This document shows positions 6,665 to 7,433 of a stretch of DNA of 7,433 nt, piece after piece. The stretch is from an uncultured Planctomycetaceae bacterium (GTDB lineage: Bacteria; Planctomycetota; Planctomycetia; Pirellulales; UBA1268). The position numbers and the translations under genes are program-made. The stretch is taken from assembly GCA_937900985.1 (NCBI GenBank), contig CALCGM010000148.1, positions 1 to 7,433 on the forward strand, in the 5' to 3' direction. Each line of letters begins with the position of its first letter. The stretch's first letter is position 1. Under the pieces are notes generated by a model, which was given only the letters and a program-made list of their open reading frames with translations, was not told the origin of the DNA and did not search any database.

Positions 6665-6685
6665 GGGGCGGCCGGCCGGCGCCCC
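6665..6685 (-). repeat. GC-rich inverted repeat in the leader of the 97-residue gene
   Basis: Arms GGGGCG (6665-6670) and CGCCCC (6680-6685) are perfectly complementary, and the 9-base centre is itself GC-palindromic. In the minus-strand transcript this hairpin would sit about 10 nt upstream of the GGGAG ribosome site. It could affect translation, or be a leftover terminator from upstream transcription. No T-run follows on either strand. Confidence 0.4.
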
Positions 6686-7085
6686 GTCATCGCCACTCTT
6701 GCAGCATCGGCAGGCTGGCGGACGATCCGCACCGCGGTCGCTCGGCCTCGTCGGCATCGTCAGAACCGGCGTCGCCGCTACGGCGGGCGCCTGCGGCATA
6801 GGCGTTGCAGGCGGTCGGTCAGGACGGTTGCTCCACGTGGTCGCGGGCAGGCCCCGATCTGCGTCGGGAGGGCGTGAGCCGCCCCGCTGCCACGCCGCGG
6901 CCGAGAGCGTTTGCCGCACAACGCCTGGCCAAACGCAGCTCGCTGAGGGCCGAAGACCAGACCTGTTTTCTCCGCAAACACTGGGTGCTGAACTTCGGGT
7001 GTCGACCGACACGGAGGGCAAGCGAATTGGCCAGCGGTCTGACTCGAAATCAGTAAGAAGTGCCAAAACGCCCAGGAAAAGTCCG

Positions 7086-7125
7086 GTGTTTTCTTTGCTC
7101 AACGCCTGCGCAACTTTGAAAACAC
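7086..7125. repeat. 40-nt stem-loop in an AT-rich island
   Basis: Perfect 8-bp arms GTGTTTTC (7086-7093) and GAAAACAC (7118-7125) enclose a second stem, TTGC (7095-7098) with GCAA (7110-7113), giving an extended imperfect hairpin. It lies in the least G+C-rich part of the window: I count 30/60 G+C at 7021-7080 and 31/60 at 7081-7140, against 42/60 in the coding block 3001-3060. Possible roles are a terminator for minus-strand transcription from the right, part of a small RNA, or a dispersed repeat. None can be chosen from this window alone. Confidence 0.45.
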
Positions 7126-7189
7126 AAGCCTGCCTGCACAGATTGCCACCCATGAACAGGTAGCCATGCCCCTGGGCCTCTGTGAGGCG

Positions 7190-7195
7190 ATTCTA
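7190..7195 (-). promoter_or_regulatory. Weak minus-strand -10 candidate (TAGAAT)
   Basis: The minus strand reads TAGAAT, five of six matches to TATAAT. No recognisable -35 lies 16-18 bp upstream. A start near 7183 would fall in a small hairpin (GCCTC at 7176-7180 with GAGGC at 7184-7188) and would transcribe the AT-rich island and then, about 540 nt later, the 97-residue gene. It is the best minus-strand -10-like hexamer I found upstream of that gene, but it may be chance. Confidence 0.2.
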
Positions 7196-7433
7196 GGCCG
7201 GGGTTGCTTCGCGGGTCGCCGAGTCGCCTGAGGCGCTGATCGGCCGTCGGCCATGGTAGCGGGCCATGGTCCGGCGAGACGGGCGGCGGCTCGAGCGGAG
7301 CCGTTCCAGCGCGAAGGGCGGCCGTGCACAGTAATCGCAGCCGGTGCTCGAGATGCCCCCGCTTCGTTTGCTCGGCCTCCGAGCCTTGCGATCGGCTGAT
7401 GGCGAACCGCCCTGCCCCGCGGATAGTGTACGG

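Larger units (their letters stand above)
6644..7433. other. 790-bp stretch without a convincing gene
   Basis: Several open frames cross this region on both strands, but all are rich in Arg, Pro, Ser and Ala, lack ribosome sites and look like products of high G+C. They include a plus-strand frame at 6588-7163 and a minus-strand extension at 6644-7153. Two minus-strand frames enter from the right edge. One ends at a TAG at 7193-7195 after 79 codons (it contains C-D-Y-C), and the other runs on to about 7056. Either could be the end of a gene outside the window, but neither is recognisable. Structured elements here are the leader hairpin (6665-6685), the AT-rich stem-loop (7086-7125), small palindromes such as CGCCTGAGGCG (7225-7235), and the 9-bp direct repeat GGCCATGGT (7249-7257 and 7262-7270). 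Confidence 0.5.

Noticed and set aside
7038..7054. An anticodon-arm-like hairpin with loop CTCGAAA, as in tRNA-Ser(CGA)
   Set aside because: Only a 4-bp stem forms, and no T-arm (GTTCGAATC-like), proper D-arm or acceptor pairing could be found around it.
7071..7086. AGGAAAAGTCCGG resembling the P4 segment of RNase P RNA
   Set aside because: It has an extra A compared with the consensus, and the other conserved RNase P blocks are absent on either side.
6588..7163. A 191-codon plus-strand open frame in the right-hand region
   Set aside because: It overlaps the 97-residue gene start on the other strand, has Arg/Ser/Gly-rich random-looking composition and no ribosome site.
7193..7433. A minus-strand partial frame ending in TAG at 7193, possibly a gene entering from the right edge
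   Set aside because: Its 79 codons are Arg/Ser-rich and unrecognisable, and a second minus-strand frame is equally open, so the sequence does not favour a call.
7353..7433. An ATG at 7353 with an open frame to the right edge
   Set aside because: Only 27 codons are visible, without a ribosome site or a recognisable motif.

Overview
The window looks like chromosomal DNA from a G+C-rich member of the Planctomycetota, probably close to the Pirellulales. This rests on protein style, not on a database search. The markers are a Tat-exported sugar phosphate isomerase/epimerase-like protein, a sulfatase-fold protein, a very large secreted protein with a family-10-like glycosyl hydrolase core of the kind I associate with planctomycetes, and genes with poor Shine-Dalgarno sites.

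Layout. (1) At 1-232, on the minus strand, is the N-terminus of a Tat-exported TIM-barrel epimerase-like protein that runs off the left edge. (2) At 233-367 is a divergent intergenic region. (3) At 368-1567, plus strand, is a cytoplasmic protein with the sulfatase/alkaline-phosphatase-superfamily framework in which the catalytic nucleophile and the DHG metal motif both appear replaced, so it is probably a pseudoenzyme. (4) At 1568-1684 a perfect stem-loop abuts a perfect 17-bp palindrome that contains a -10-like element. (5) At 1685-5803, plus strand, is a secreted multidomain protein of 1372 residues: signal peptide, beta-rich N-terminus, Pro/Ser linker, beta domain, glycosyl-hydrolase-like TIM barrel, beta-sandwich, jelly-roll-like C-domain and helical tail. 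(6) At 5804-5941 two abutting hairpins follow its stop codon. (7) On the minus strand, converging on it, are a 97-residue protein of unknown function (6350-6643) and a HIT-family phosphoramidase (5942-6283), probably one transcript. (8) At 6644-7433 I find no convincing gene. This stretch holds a GC-rich leader hairpin, an AT-rich island with a 40-nt stem-loop, and a weak minus-strand promoter candidate.

How the genes relate. The left and centre suggest carbohydrate handling: an exported sugar epimerase-like protein, a sulfatase-fold protein and a secreted GH-like protein. No shared operon is evident, because the first gene is divergent and the two plus-strand genes are separated by terminator- and promoter-like signals. 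The HIT protein is an ordinary housekeeping enzyme. I see no CRISPR array, transposase, integrase, rRNA or complete tRNA. The most unusual items are the apparently dead sulfatase-fold protein, the architecture of the giant protein, the composite inverted repeat between them, and the AT-rich stem-loop island at the right.
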